DNA of 64,000 bases from Nitzschia sp. DOCU1 (GCA_951394045.1 OX595995.1:2046001-2110000); one strand, 5' to 3'; shown: positions 30,726-42,363, counted from the stretch's first letter. The notes: generated from the letters alone by a model not told the origin. Translations and numbers: made by a program.

Positions 30726-31938
30726 ATGTCAGAACCAGAAGCAAAGAAGCAGAAGACCGAAGAACCCGCAGATGGTTCCTACGTGCCCAAGAATATCCTG
30801 TTGACGGGTGGAGCAGGTGAGCTGCCAGGAAGATCTCGTGATAGCGCGGTCAATGTAGCACGTAGTCTAACCATGTGATCCTGCCCCCTGCCCGAAAGGT
30901 TTCATTGCGTCTCATGTGGCAATCTTACTGTGCAAGAAGTACCCCGAGTACAATGTCGTGGTATATGATCGTCTCGACTACTGCTCGTGCTTGGAAAACC
31001 TGTCGGATCTCGAGCCCCTGCCAAACTACAAGTTTATCAAGGGAGATATCGCGACGGCGGACCTTGTAAGCTATGTTTTGAGGGAGGAAAAGATTGACAC
31101 CATCCTCCACTTTGCCGCGCAGACGCACGTGGACAACTCCTTCGGAAACTCCTTTGCCTTTACCCATTCGAACATCTATGGCACACATGTACTTTTGGAA
31201 AGCGCCAAAGTATGCAAAACGATTAAGCGATTTGTTCATGTTTCTACAGATGAAGTTTACGGCGAAGGAGAAAACTTCGAGACCGATCCCATGTCTGAGG
31301 AGCACGTCTTGGAGCCGACCAACCCGTACGCCGCCACCAAGGCTGGGGCCGAGTTCCTGGTCAAGTCGTATTTTAGGTCGTTCAAAGTCCCTTGCTTGAT
31401 CACACGAGGTAACAACGTATATGGACCACACCAGTTTCCAGAGAAACTCATCCCCAAGTTCACGAATCAGTTGATGAAAGGGATGAAGTTGACCCTCCAT
31501 GGTGATGGCTCCAACACGCGTAATTTCCTTTACGTCACCGATGTTGCAAGGGCGTTCGATGTCATTTTGCACAAAGGCGAACCTGGGCATGTTTACAACA
31601 TTGGAGGCAAAAATGAGGTGCCCAACGTGCAGGTGGCTAGGGATCTGTTGAAGATTTTTGGGCTCGCAGAGGAGGAGGATAAGTGGATCACTTTTGTCCC
31701 AGATCGTAAATTCAATGATTTGCGATACACCATCAATAGTCAAAAACTTCATGATCTGGGCTGGGAAGAAGAAATGTCTTGGGAAGAAGGATTGAAGATT
31801 ACTGTGGACTGGTACAAGAAGTATACAAGTCGATACGGAAACATTGACGATGCGTTGGTCGCCCATCCGCGTATGCTCAACAGCACTTCCAAGGTCGTGG
31901 ACGAGGAGATTATGATGGGTGGAATGGCAGGGAAATAA
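30726..31938 (+). CDS. dTDP-glucose 4,6-dehydratase / UDP-glucose 4,6-dehydratase (RmlB/RHM-like)
   Basis: Converts nucleotide-glucose to the 4-keto-6-deoxy intermediate used to make rhamnose and related sugars. Two exons, 30726..30816 and 30899..31938, with an 82-nt GT-AG intron that splits the NAD-binding loop TGGAG-FIASH in phase; product 376 residues. Short-chain dehydrogenase features: Rossmann G-G-A-G-F-I-A at about 28, HFAAQTHVDNSF, the active-site Thr-Asp-Glu in VSTDEVYGE and catalytic Tyr-x3-Lys in NPYAATKAGAE. RNFLYVTDVARAF follows, typical for the family. No signal peptide, so cytosolic. Lys/Glu-rich N-terminal extension of about 20 residues. The sequence alone cannot tell whether dTDP- or UDP-glucose is used. 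Confidence 0.93.
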
Positions 31939-32323
31939 TGTAAGCGCCCAACCGAAATGGTAACTGATACCTAGTTAATTCAATGCTTTTGCCCCCTCTA
32001 GCTAGAGATTCCTTCATCATAGATACTGTACCAGGTAGGCATCGTGGATAGCGCCTGTACCATTCCTGATGACGCCTTGTCACCACAGAGTTGACTGACG
32101 CACGGGCGCGCAATGTGACGCAAGCAAATTCGGCCAATAGACTTCGACACTCTTCCATGGATGACGATGGGAGGAATGCGGCAACCAGCACAAACCGTTT
32201 TTCACCACAAAGCGCCCACGCGTCGCAATGTCATTGCTCCGAACGCAGCCCACGTTCCTTTGCTGAGGTCGCACGCCGTTTATTCTGAATCTGAAACAGT
32301 CTCTAAAGCTACTCATTTGTAGA
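31939..32323. other. intergenic, no gene supported
   Basis: About 385 bp between two plus-strand genes; promoter of the SERF-like gene. No motif was recognised. Confidence 0.5.
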
Positions 32324-32608
32324 ATGACTAGAGGTGACCAGAGAGATCGAGATCGAGCCAAACGACAAGCCAAAGAAGCCGCGAAGAACAAGGGAGGCCA
32401 GCGCGAGGGAACGCCATTACAAAGAAACGAAGATGACAAGGCCGCCCTAGAGGCAAAAATTGCAGCCAAGAAGGCCCAGCAAGCTGCAGCGGCTGCGAAT
32501 GGTTCTTCAACGACAGCACCAGTGGTACGGAAAAAGGTACCTAAAAAGGACGAAAATCTGGACGACCTTCTGAGCGCGGGACTGTCCGGCAAGAAATCAA
32601 AAAAGTAA
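32324..32608 (+). CDS. SERF/4F5-like small basic protein
   Basis: 94 residues from ATG 32324. The N-terminus MTRGDQRDRDRAKRQAK is the signature of the SERF (small EDRK-rich factor) family, normally MTRGNQR-x3-R-x-K. The rest is Ala- and Lys-rich with a predicted helix (LEAKIAAKKAQQAAAAA) and a basic tail ending in GKKSKK. Family members are disordered proteins that modulate aggregation of other proteins and bind RNA or acidic partners. It is longer at the C-terminus than many homologs. No introns. Confidence 0.8.
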   Translation: MTRGDQRDRDRAKRQAKEAAKNKGGQREGTPLQRNEDDKAALEAKIAAKKAQQAAAAANGSSTTAPVVRKKVPKKDENLDDLLSAGLSGKKSKK

Positions 32609-32894
32609 TTGATGGCCTTGACGGGAACCATTTGACACTGCGCGTTGACTTCCCTTGCAGCTAGTGGGGAGGTGAATAATTGATTGGATGCTACTTTGCA
32701 TATCGACGAGCCAAGTCGGCGCAGGTTCGGTTCTACTGGTTAGTAGTCGATTTGTTGTTTTTGCTTTTTGTGTGAAGCATCAATTATTTCTAGCAAGCGA
32801 AAATTGCCAGCACATGGGTGCACCTATTTTTCGCCCCTCCTGCTTTCTTCCGCCATGACTCGACAGAGATTCGTCCACGAGGAGCGCCGCAATT

Positions 32895-33834
32895 TCATTC
32901 ACAATGTTTCCTTGGAACAAAAGTTCGACATGATTCTTTCTCGTTGAGTCTCATCAAAGATACCAAATGGTTGGGCACTGCGTGGAAATAGAGGTTTGCA
33001 TTCGGTGAGGCAAAGGAGTCTGGCCTTGCGAAGCCTTGAAAGTCGTCATGTTTCTTGGAGTACCCAGTCAGCATCGCCATAAGGTTGGTGTTGCTTGGTT
33101 TGGATTGGTCAGGACCGGCTTGCAGTAGTCCACGTTCTGCCTGCACCTTTAGATATTGGCCGAATTGCTTGTAGGTTGTCGCTTTGAGGTCTATCGTAGT
33201 AAATACCCCGCAGTGCGACTAGGTGTCACGTGTTGCGCATAGAAGTTACCAGCATGCATCGGATGGTCTTTATTTTTCAACAGCAGGGGAGCTCGAAGAA
33301 CGGACTCGTGTAGCGTTTGATCTGGTGTTTGCGCCTCCTCCTGAATTTCCTGCGTTTGATCTGCTGTGCTTTCCAGTTGTGGAAGATTGTCGCAATCGTG
33401 GGTCGAAGTGGTAGAAGAGATTGCATTGCATTGTCCGTGAGAGAAAGTTGTTTCACGGCTTTGCAGGCTTCATCAATGTCGATTGCATGTTCAGCGGCAT
33501 CCACGGTCTCATGCCCATCCGAGTCGTCGGCGTAGGCATCCTCGACATGTTCGCTGCTGGACTCGTCACCCGGCAAATCGATGAGGTAGTACCAACTTTC
33601 CTTCCTGAAATCCGACATTGCATCAATTTCCGTGGTCAAACGGTTTCCCCCCTGCCGTATTGTAGTACTTTTTGCCCGTGCCCTTTTCGCTGGGTTGGGT
33701 GTAGGCACATCGCCATAAGTCGTCCCATAGGAATTCCATATCTCTACTCCTCTCCCTTTGTCCCGACCCCTAAAAATTGCCGAGGTTTCCTTGCGCCACT
33801 TCACATCTTTTCGACAAGGTTCACATCCCCCCAT
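32895..33834 (-). pseudogene. uncharacterised gene, apparently frameshifted
   Basis: Minus-strand coding-like sequence. From ATG 33834 (MGGCEPCRKDVKWRK) an open frame runs to 33277 with S-D-F-R-K-E-S-W-Y-Y-L-I-D-L-P. Overlapping it, another frame continues from about 33420 to 33200 with L-P-Q-L-E-S-T-A-D-Q-T-Q-E and H-P-M-H-A-G-N-F-Y-A-Q-H. A third frame, 33216-32895, reads D-L-K-A-T-T-Y-K-Q-F-G-Q-Y-L-K then N-L-M-A-M-L-T-G-Y-S-K-K-H. A single missing G in the tcgcactgcggggtattt run near 33208 would fuse the last two in frame. I do not recognise the family. A multi-intron gene with errors, or a decayed copy. Confidence 0.32.
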
Positions 33835-33858
33835 CAAAATCGGCACCTCTGCAGACAA

Positions 33859-34397
33859 ACTTTGACACTTGTGACGGAACCATCACATTGTTTAAGGAGC
33901 TGAGGTAGAGCACTTGCACTTTCTCAGTTGGACGTCCACGGCGTTCTTCGGGCCCTCGGCTGATTTTTCTTTGTGAAACATACTGCATTGTCAGCATGCG
34001 CCTTCATGAAAGATGTTGATCAAGCTATGAGCCAGAGGTCGCTCTACTATGAAAGTTGCAGTATCATAGCCGACGAGACGGATGGTGGCGGTTGTGACGA
34101 TCATGACGATGGTCTTTTTTTCCCGCCTTATTTTTTGGGGGGGTGCCGAAGGCGGGGGCGAACTTGGATCTTTCATTGAGGCGAACCCATCCGGATCGAA
34201 GATTTTGCTACCACCATTTTCATTGGTGCCGCGGGCGAAGAAAAAGAGCTCATCGGCGGCAGCACCTTCTGCTTGTATGTAGGTCCACACAAACGATCAG
34301 GCTAGCTAGTAGACTGCCTACTACTTCGGCACACAAACCCAATCGATTGATTCATCGTTGCACCGTCATTGCTGAGAGTTGTTGAAAAGAGAATATC
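33859..34397. other. upstream region of pyruvate kinase, no gene supported
   Basis: A minus-strand frame at 34290-34190 looks mildly coding (A-D-E-L-F-F-F-A-R-G) and might be an upstream exon of the preceding gene, but no splice phase was confirmed. T- and G-rich tracts occur at 34110-34150. Confidence 0.4.
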
Positions 34398-36868
34398 ATG
34401 CTGAGCAACACGTCGGAAGTGCCCATGTTGGCAGGAGGCTATATCACGCTTGATATGGTCATGAAGCCTCCCAATACGAAGGAGAGGCGCACCAAGATCA
34501 TCTGCACCATAGGACCCGCATCCTGGAGCGAAGAGAATTTAGGAAAATTGATGGTAAGGGTTATTTGCTGTGTTCGGCGGTGCTGGACGATACGAAGGGC
34601 TTCTAACTTTGAACCAACTATCCCGTATGAAATGTTCGCAGGACGCTGGAATGGTAAGAGAGCGACGCGGGAGTTTAACATAACCACCAAACGGTTTCTT
34701 TCTAACGAAAGCTTATTTTGTCGCCAGAACATTGCAAGGTAAGCAGTTTAGTGGGGGGTCAGCAGACAATCAGCACTACCAGCCCGATTTTAACAATTGT
34801 TACATCGCTACGCCGCCGCCGCAGGCTTAACTTTTCACATGGCGATCATGAAGCCCATGGGACTGTTTTGGACCGTCTCCGTAAAGTCGCCAGTATCAAG
34901 AGTAGAAACATTGCCGGTAAGAAAGCATAACTATTCCCCATGGGCGAAGACCCATACTATGTCGTCGCTAAATTCCTACTCGCACAGTTCTCTTGGACAC
35001 AAAGGGACCTGAGATTCGTTCGGGATTTTTCAAAGATGGAATCGACAAAGTCGACCTTAAGAAGGGCGACGAGATACTCCTGACCGCTGATTACACCTAC
35101 AAGGGCGATAGCCACAAGCTAGCATGTTCTTATGACAAAATTGCGACGAGTGTCAAGCCAGGGCAGCAGATTCTTGTGGCAGATGGGTCGCTTGTACTCA
35201 CCGTTTTATCGTGTGATGAGCCCCACCGAGAAGTCCTTTGCCGAGTCGAGAATAACGCAGCAATCGGGGAGCGCAAAAACATGAACTTGCCCGGTGTAAA
35301 AGTGGACTTGCCAACTTTCACGGACAAGGATGTCAAGGACATTGTCGAGTTCGGAATCAAGAAGGGTGTTGAATTCATTGCGGCTTCGTTCGTCCGCACG
35401 GGACAAGATGTTCGCAACCTGAAGAAGCTACTTGCGGAAAACAATGGCTCTCACATCAAAATAATTAGCAAAATCGAAAACCAGGAAGGTCTGGAGAACT
35501 TTGATGAGGTAAGTGGGATATAGCTTCAGATGGTGGTATTCCGCCCTACACCCCACTCATTATGCCGTTGCATATTCCTGCCATGGACAGATCCTCAAGG
35601 AAACTGATGCCGTTATGGTTGCTCGTGGAGACGTAAGTATTCTGGATGTGGTCGGAAGTATCGGTGTCTTGGAAGTTCTCAACTTGATTTTTGCTTTTCT
35701 TCCGTTTTCTCTGCCGTGCAGCTGGGAATGGAGTAAGTTTTGATTTGCCACTCTGCCGCGAGTCGTAGGGATCATTTGATTGCTTGTCACTCACCCAGCA
35801 CATCGTCACTAATTTCAGAATTCCAAGCAGCAAAGTCTTTCTCGCTCAAAAGTTTATGTGAGTCGGGCTGCCAAGAGGCGGAGTGGACCACACATGTCTC
35901 TCATCTAGCCTTCTCAATGTTTGTAGGATCCGCAAGTGCAATCTTGCGGGAAAGCCAGTAATCACTGCCACACAGGTAAACCGTTCTGGCCATCGACATT
36001 ACCGTTGCTTTTTCGCCAGAAACTGACTTGTTCTAAAATGTCATCCGCAGATGCTTGAGAGTATGATCAACAATCCGAGGCCGACACGTGCAGAATGTTC
36101 GGACGTGGCCAATGCCGTGTATGACGGCACGGATGCTGTCATGGTGAGTGAGGTCGTTCAAACGCGTGGTCTTTTTTTCATGGATCCAAGCAATATCCCT
36201 CACGGCGCTCCGCATCATAGCTTTCTGGAGAATCTGCTAACAGCCCTTATTTCGAAGCGGCTGTTCACATTATGTCTCGTACCGTCACAAATGCCGAGGA
36301 AAGCCGAAATTACAACATTTTGTTTCAATCCATTCGAAATTCAATCATCAGTACTTATGGCAGTCTTTCCATCGGCGAATCAGTAGCAAGTAGTGCTGTC
36401 AAGACCTCGATCGACATGGGGGCCAGACTTATTGTGATTCTGAGTGAGAAAGGAAAGCTAGCGAACTACGTTGCCAAGTTTCGGTAAGCATTTGGCGTGA
36501 TTTGTCTTGCCAACAGTTTGTATGATGTCTTACCGATTGCTTTCAGCCCCGGCGTGTCCGCGCTGATGCTGTCGCCCAACTTGGTGGCTTGTCGCCAGGC
36601 ATCTGGTTTGTTGCTTGGGATGCACACGATCCAAGTCGATAGCTTGGAGCGCGGAGAGGAGTTGATTGAAGAGGTTATGCACGAACTACTGACCAGTAGC
36701 ATGATGGAGGCGGGTGAACCATTCATTGTCATTTCTGGCAGAGCTGGAAGTTTGAAAGAAAGGCTAATGATTTCCTATATCAGCGAGGGCAAGAGTCACG
36801 GTCGTTTCGTGAAGGGCGGAGGTTATTTCTTCAACCGCGGGTTGCTTCTAAGCTTTGGAACGTTTTAA
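34398..36868 (+). CDS. pyruvate kinase, 12 exons including three microexons
   Basis: Catalyses the last step of glycolysis, phosphoenolpyruvate + ADP to pyruvate + ATP. Exons: 34398-34553, 34642-34653, 34728-34738, 34825-34916, 34988-35508, 35591-35632, 35722-35732, 35819-35857, 35927-35975, 36051-36143, 36221-36483, 36547-36868; product 536 residues. All 11 introns are GT-AG and 63-89 nt, and every junction keeps phase and family sequence: [11 protein letters not shown], then [16 protein letters not shown] spread over four exons, [13 protein letters not shown], the metal-binding [36 protein letters not shown] and the LSGESA motif. Exons 2, 3 and 7 are 12, 11 and 11 nt. A B-domain and the C-terminal allosteric domain are present. 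No N-terminal targeting peptide is obvious, so probably cytosolic. Confidence 0.95.
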
Positions 36869-37090
36869 GAAATTTATGCTTGAAAATCGGTAATGGTGCA
36901 CGACGGTTAGGCAAGATTCGCCAGCCCATAATCGAATAGATTAAAATAATCTCTCCATAATCTAGAACCAATCCAGAATGCCTAATTCCTGCAAATGAGA
37001 TTGTGCAAATTGAATGACTGCTCCTATGCGTCTATTGAGCCGCGTCATGAAATTCCCATAATTCCTCGTTCACGGTAATAGATCAGTATT
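36869..37090. other. short convergent intergenic gap
   Basis: 220 bp between the stops of pyruvate kinase (plus) and the J-protein (minus); AT-rich, nothing else seen. Confidence 0.5.
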
Positions 37091-38402
37091 TCAATCTTCT
37101 TTGATAGAAGATTTCTTTTTCATTTTGGCGTACATCTTCTGATCAGCTTTGGACCACGTCTTGACTTCCTGCTCCTCCTTCCAGTCAGCCAAATTCTGGG
37201 TTATCCACAATTCTCGGAGGATCATTTCCGCTCGGTCATCTTCTGAAGCCAGCTCCCAAGCCACCGGTCCCACGGCACGTTCCGTCAAAACTTGTCGTTC
37301 TTCATCGTTAAGATCTAATCCCTTGAGCCGTCTAAATAAATAACGAGTCTGCCACGCTGTCCCCGCTGCGATGTAGTACGGCCATCGAACCATCTTGACA
37401 ATCAAAAGGTCGCGCCAACTTGGTTTATGGAAGCCGGCCCCGAAATCATGCATTTCTTCCACCAAGGCCGTAACCAAAGGCCGCAATCTTTCTTGTTCCT
37501 GCTTTTTCTTTTCTTTCGCCGATAGTTTGAGAGCCTTTTTGGATTTGTTTTGGGGTGATTTCGCATCAGCGTCATCGTCCTCCTTTTCCATCAGGGTAAT
37601 CGCCTGCTCCCTTAACTGTTTGGACTCCGGGGTACCGCCTTGACTTGAAGACCAATCCTCAACTGCTGCTTGAATGAGTCTATTCGCCACCTGCTGCCAC
37701 CTTTGTTTTTGTGCCGCCCACGAGAAAGCATTCGCCGCTATCGTGAGAATGATGATGACTAGCAGCATGTCTGTTTTTGGCGCATATTTGAAAAGCACCG
37801 AAGCGCCGTATTTCTGAAAGTAGGCCTCCTGATTATACCTCATGAAATCATATTCCTTCCGTTGTTGAATATCCGTCAGGACTTCATAGGCTCTCGCGAT
37901 TTTCTGTTCGAAGGGTCGGATGAGTTGCTGGCGGCCCAAATTACAAAAACAATCGACACTTCAACTGATGCCAATGCATACGTACCACGAATCGTTCCTT
38001 TGCGTCTTTATGCTTGGACTTGTCTGGGTGCCACTCCCTTGATAGAGCTCGGTATCTCTTTGTGATTGTTTTGGTGGACGGCTTCTCCTTTCCGTAATTT
38101 TCATAGTCAAAGCCGAGAATTTGATAGCAGTCATACTTGCCGCAAAAGATGTTTTTGGGATCGTAGTATGACCCCCAATCGGTGTGGTCCTTTGCATTGA
38201 AGGTATCTGTGTCCGCGTCTGCGGTATCCTGTGACGCAGCGTTTGTTCCGCTGGTCTTTTGCGAATCTGCCGCGTCTCCGTCTGTCTGCAAAAGAGTGTT
38301 TGGACTGCCTGACTCGGATGAAGCGTCCTCGCCCGCCACCAAATCGGACACGCCTACCAGGTAGACGACGAAAACCCAAGGGAGTTTGCGCAGATTCACC
38401 AT
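37091..38402 (-). CDS. DNAJC25-like ER membrane J-domain protein
   Basis: Hsp40 co-chaperone that stimulates Hsp70 ATPase, probably facing the ER lumen. Exons 38402..37986 and 37903..37091 with an 82-nt GT-AG intron that splits the J domain in phase (KERFV-KIARAYEVL); product 409 residues. Signal peptide at 1-22 (LPWVFVVYLVGVSDLVAG). An acidic linker is followed by the J domain at about 105-180: C-Y-Q-I-L-G, then R-Y-R-A-L-S-R-E-W-HPD-K and Y-E-V-L-x-D. A hydrophobic span (DMLLVIIILTIAANAFSW) follows about 40 residues later and a long charged cytosolic tail ends in K/E-rich sequence. An in-frame ATG at 38489 would add 29 residues before the signal peptide; I prefer 38402. Confidence 0.88.
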
Positions 38403-38720
38403 GCTTTGCTTTCTTGCCGAAGCCTTAGACAGAATGGACTGTTTTTTGTGAGCCTCCAAGGCACTCATCCGATCAGCATCGTCACACATCTCATTTGGGT
38501 CAATTTTTATTTTTCAATTTTAGTGGTCCCGGAAGGCAACGCCGTGCGTCCGTCGACCGAACATCGTTGACTGCTTCGACCAAAGTTTCGATTTCGTTAG
38601 ATCTGTCTTGCTCTTATTGGGCTTTCGCAATCGAACAGAAGCGAATTCATAATATATTTTTATTAATAACCCTAACCTTTGTTTGTTAGAGTCATCATCA
38701 TAATAAGACAACCCACAACC

Positions 38721-39905
38721 ATGGACGAAGAAGTAGAGAGCATCCTAAGATCAGCGGGGATCGAATCGTGGCCGATTGACCCGAGCTCGATGGATGCGCT
38801 CGTCGAGCTTGTGAGGGAAAGGCGAGAAAACAACGCGGCCCCGAATGCTGCGAGAGCGAGTTCCTCTCCAAAGCCGCGGCGGGTGCCCACATCGGAGCAA
38901 GACGAAATACTGAGGCTTCTCCACATGCACACCGCCATGATGATAGAAACACAGCGAAAATTAGATGCTATGGCTGCAAAGGTCGACTTTCTCGAACGCA
39001 ACCTTCAGGGAGCGACGTCCATCACCCCCCCCACCCGAACGAATGCAGAGCGGGCTGTCACCCAGCAGCAGAACGCGGACGCAGCTCAACCACAGCCAAA
39101 TGACGCACGGCCCATGTTCCAACCCCTCAAAGTCATCCTAGACGCAGTTTCAACCCTCACGCTAGTGCGCGTCATCAGATTATTCTGGACGCGATCAGAG
39201 GGATTTGTCAGACCGTTGGATGGAGGCCTCATGTTCAAATTGATTTTCATGATCGTCGTCCTGACAGCCCGGATGAGTCGAAGCCCAGCTGCGGCGTCGA
39301 GCTCACGCTTCTATATTTCAGTCTCAGTCATGGTCCTCGGTTTCTTATATCATACAAAATACCTACAGTTCTTCTATCAATTCGTTTGGAAAGATAACAT
39401 TCCAATTCGAGTCTGGGCGGGCGAGGACCTAGAAAATGTAGCAAACGACAACACGGGAAACGAACTCAATCGCGGAGGACACGACCCTCAACCGGGCTTA
39501 GGGCCGCGTCCACCAAGACAAAACAATAATAACAACCAGGAGCCACATCCTGACGACCAACGCGAGGCACTACCGCAAAATTTCTTTGCTGGCGCGATCC
39601 ATCCACGAGATCAACAGCAAAACGTTGTCGTAGCAATGCTTCAGGATGTTATATACCTATGCGGAAGCTTCTTTCTGTCGATATTCCCCATTTGGCATCC
39701 AGTTGATCAGCGTCGGAGAACGCCAGAACCGCATGCGGACGAGGATCCGGGGGCCATGGGGGGACCGCAGCGCGGTATCAATGATCAAGGATTGCCTGCA
39801 ATCCCACAAGTAGCGCCACCGCATGATGCCATGACACCCGCTGAGGACGACGAAAGAACGAGTAGTCATGGTGCCGACGATGAAAGTACTAGTGGTGAAG
39901 GTTAG
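38721..39905 (+). CDS. multi-span membrane protein, function unknown
   Basis: 394 residues from ATG 38721 (MDEEVESILRSAGIESW), no introns. N-terminal cytosolic part with a likely coiled coil at about 60-95 (MMIETQRKLDAMAAKVDFLERNL). A hydrophobic block at about 140-225 holds two or three membrane spans (GGLMFKLIFMIVVLTA, FYISVSVMVLGFLYHTKYL). A proline- and asparagine-rich hydrophilic loop then leads to another span at about 315-335 (YLCGSFFLSIFPIW). The C-terminus is acidic and disordered. The arrangement recalls ER-membrane ubiquitin-domain proteins of the HERP type, but no ubiquitin-like domain is visible, so I leave it unassigned. Confidence 0.72.
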   Translation: MDEEVESILRSAGIESWPIDPSSMDALVELVRERRENNAAPNAARASSSPKPRRVPTSEQDEILRLLHMHTAMMIETQRKLDAMAAKVDFLERNLQGATSITPPTRTNAERAVTQQQNADAAQPQPNDARPMFQPLKVILDAVSTLTLVRVIRLFWTRSEGFVRPLDGGLMFKLIFMIVVLTARMSRSPAAASSSRFYISVSVMVLGFLYHTKYLQFFYQFVWKDNIPIRVWAGEDLENVANDNTGNELNRGGHDPQPGLGPRPPRQNNNNNQEPHPDDQREALPQNFFAGAIHPRDQQQNVVVAMLQDVIYLCGSFFLSIFPIWHPVDQRRRTPEPHADEDPGAMGGPQRGINDQGLPAIPQVAPPHDAMTPAEDDERTSSHGADDESTSGEG

Positions 39906-40414
39906 GCTAACTACATACAAACATCGTAACTATTTGTGTACTTAGACTCTTGCGCTATGGTGCCGACAATCAGTATGTAATTCGGAGTTTTGAAATCTAC
40001 CCCGATTACTCTTGCCTTTCGGGGAATCAGCCAAACGAAAAGGCCGAATCTTTTCGCTAGATTAGAAATGTGCTGTATTTGTTCTACGGGTAGTTCGAGG
40101 ACGTGGAAGCTAATAGCTCTCTAATAGGAACTTTTCAGTCTAGTACTGCATATTGTTGTGAAACTGATCATATTATTAGAGAGTTTTTGATTTTATTCCT
40201 TATTTATTATTATTACCGGTAGTCGAATCAATCGGTTGGGGCGTTTGTCCCTCTTCCGCTATGTGGATATTTCGCGCCTTTTTATGACCAATACAATGTT
40301 CCATCATTCCTCCATGACACTCCTCCGATATTAGTTTGTAAATCACTTTCGTTGATTCTCGATACAACAGGTGCATTGGTGTAGATTCAAAACTCCTCCT
40401 AACATCCTTCGAAA
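39906..40414. other. intergenic, no gene supported
   Basis: About 510 bp; 3' end of the membrane protein gene and promoter of the glycosyltransferase gene. AT-rich with tattattattacc near 40205. Confidence 0.5.
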
Positions 40415-42363
40415 ATGCAGTGGCCAGGCTGCAAACAATCCCGCCCCGTGCAGATGAACGTGAGCATAAACCGAGGGAAAAAGACCGGCTCATTTTTTTG
40501 GATGAGACTCATTTGGACGGTGTGGGCGCTGGCACTAGTGCTGCTGGTTCGCAGCGTTTGGGTGAGCCTCCAGTTTGCCTCCAACTCCACGCCGTCGTCA
40601 GAGGTCTCCGAAAGGCACAAAATTGGCAAACAAGCCTCGCAGAAAATCGACATCATCTCTTCGAATATTGGAGGCCAGCCCAGAAAGAAAAATATCATCA
40701 ACGAGGAACCAAGGGCTCCTGGTGACAAACCTGGAGCCAAGAAGTCACCCACCCAAACATTCAATCGGACCAAAACGAAGGTTGCCCCGACATCTGCATC
40801 TGCCTCTGGCACTCCCACAGCGACTGTAGCCCATGCGATCTCGTTTTTGAGTTGCAGTGCCTCGCTGACGTCGAAATATCTTGATGCGATGTTACTGCTG
40901 AGGCATTCAATCCATCAAAACAGCATCCATGCAAAGAACCCCGTGTCTAAATACTCATACAAAATGTATGCGTTCGTAAACAGCGATCCAGCCAAAAACT
41001 GTCGGCGGCACACTTCTTGGATTAAGCAAATGGGATATACACCTCTCTTGCGTCCAAACCCGGTCAACATCTCTTCCATCACGAATGATTATTTTCGAAA
41101 CCAAATAGACAAGACTGGTGTTGCCGGCAGCTCAGAGCTTATCAAACTTTATTTGTATACATTGGAAGAATATCCGATTGTGGTCCATTGGGACATTGAT
41201 GTCATTGTTCTGGTAAGTCCACTGGGTTGCCATTCCAAGGAGGCTTGTGATTTTCAACCTTTAACGTCTCATTATCCCATGCACAAAAGAAACCAATGGA
41301 TGATTTGTTCGATGCCCTGCTCTTTGACAAAGATTCCCCGCAGGGGAAGAGTGCTCGTTCGAACCTTCGCATTCAACAACCTTTGCACCAGAAATTGCCT
41401 GATAGGATTGATGCATTCTTCACCCGAGATATTGCGCTTGCCAGGCCGTGGGAGAATCGGCAGGTAGCTCAAGGAGGTTTCCTTGTGACCCGACCTAGTC
41501 GAGAAGCTTTTGACTCTTACATCCGAGTTATTCAAGAGGCGAATTATTCAGGCCGTTGCGACAATCGCGGAGGTTGGGGCGATTTGGGCTACGGGTGCAA
41601 GCAAGGTTTGTGTTCATCTCGCCTTTCATGGATTCGGTCTCACACCATTTTCCAGAGCTAACCCCAATCCTTACCCTATTCTTCTATTCAAGGTGCAATG
41701 CATTACCAAGGTACGTGAATGGCTGTCCAGGCCAGAGGAAGACTTTGCATGCAGTTGACCATCGTCATACATGATCTGCCACGTTACATTCGCATCTTAA
41801 CACTTGACGGTCTGATTATAGGCGTGGTAGCGTACTTCTATGATCACATTCATCCCGGCAAGGGGCATGGCGTAGAATTAGATGTCTGCGTGTGGAACCA
41901 GGTGGCCCATTCTGTCATCTACAACGGGAAAAAGGAAGAATGGAAAGGGGTTTGCAATCAATCCCCAATTTACGGGGGGAACATTTCCATGAATCGGCCG
42001 GAATTTGGCGCGTGCCACGACTGTCGAGTTATGCCGGTCGAAGAAACAATGACGGTTCATTTCACTGCATGCTCCAAGCCATGGCAGTGTCGATACCAGG
42101 AACAGGATCCCGTCACAGAGGCATCTGCCGTAACGAATTCTACGACATGCGGTTTGCTAGTGCGGGAATTTTATAAGTACCGAAAGGATTTCGAGCAGCA
42201 ATTGCTTCCAGTGATCGGTGGCCCAGTCACAAGCAAGATGTACAAAGGAAAGCAAGCCTTTCATCCGGAAATATTTTTGGGCTATTGCGGAAGTATGGGC
42301 GAGTATGCGGGTATGGACAAGCTACCAGATGACTTCGACATGCAAAACCTGTACGGCTTCTAG
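40415..42363 (+). CDS. type II membrane glycosyltransferase (GT8-like fold), 4 exons with an 18-nt microexon
   Basis: Exons 40415..41212, 41290..41605, 41693..41710 and 41822..42363; introns of 77, 87 and 111 nt; 557 residues. N-terminal transmembrane segment at about 29-50 (MRLIWTVWALALVLLVRSVW) followed by a long stem predicts a Golgi enzyme. The catalytic part starts with AISFLSCSASLTSKYLDAMLLLRHSI. The DxD motif for nucleotide-sugar and metal is HWDIDVIVL at the end of exon 1; exon 2 adds an N-A-G-G-type acceptor region (R-Q-V-A-Q-G-G-F-L-V-T-R). The third exon, 18 nt, encodes G-A-M-H-Y-Q in phase and leads into GVVAYFYDHIHPGKG. The donor and acceptor sugars cannot be read from the sequence; GT8 is the best guess. 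Confidence 0.85.

Noticed and set aside
30925..31866. 313-codon open frame on the minus strand
   Set aside because: It lies opposite the dTDP-glucose dehydratase exon, whose domains and active-site residues are clear; the reverse frame has no motif.
33421..33903. 160-codon plus-strand frame
   Set aside because: Overlaps the minus-strand coding-like sequence; no domain and no credible start.
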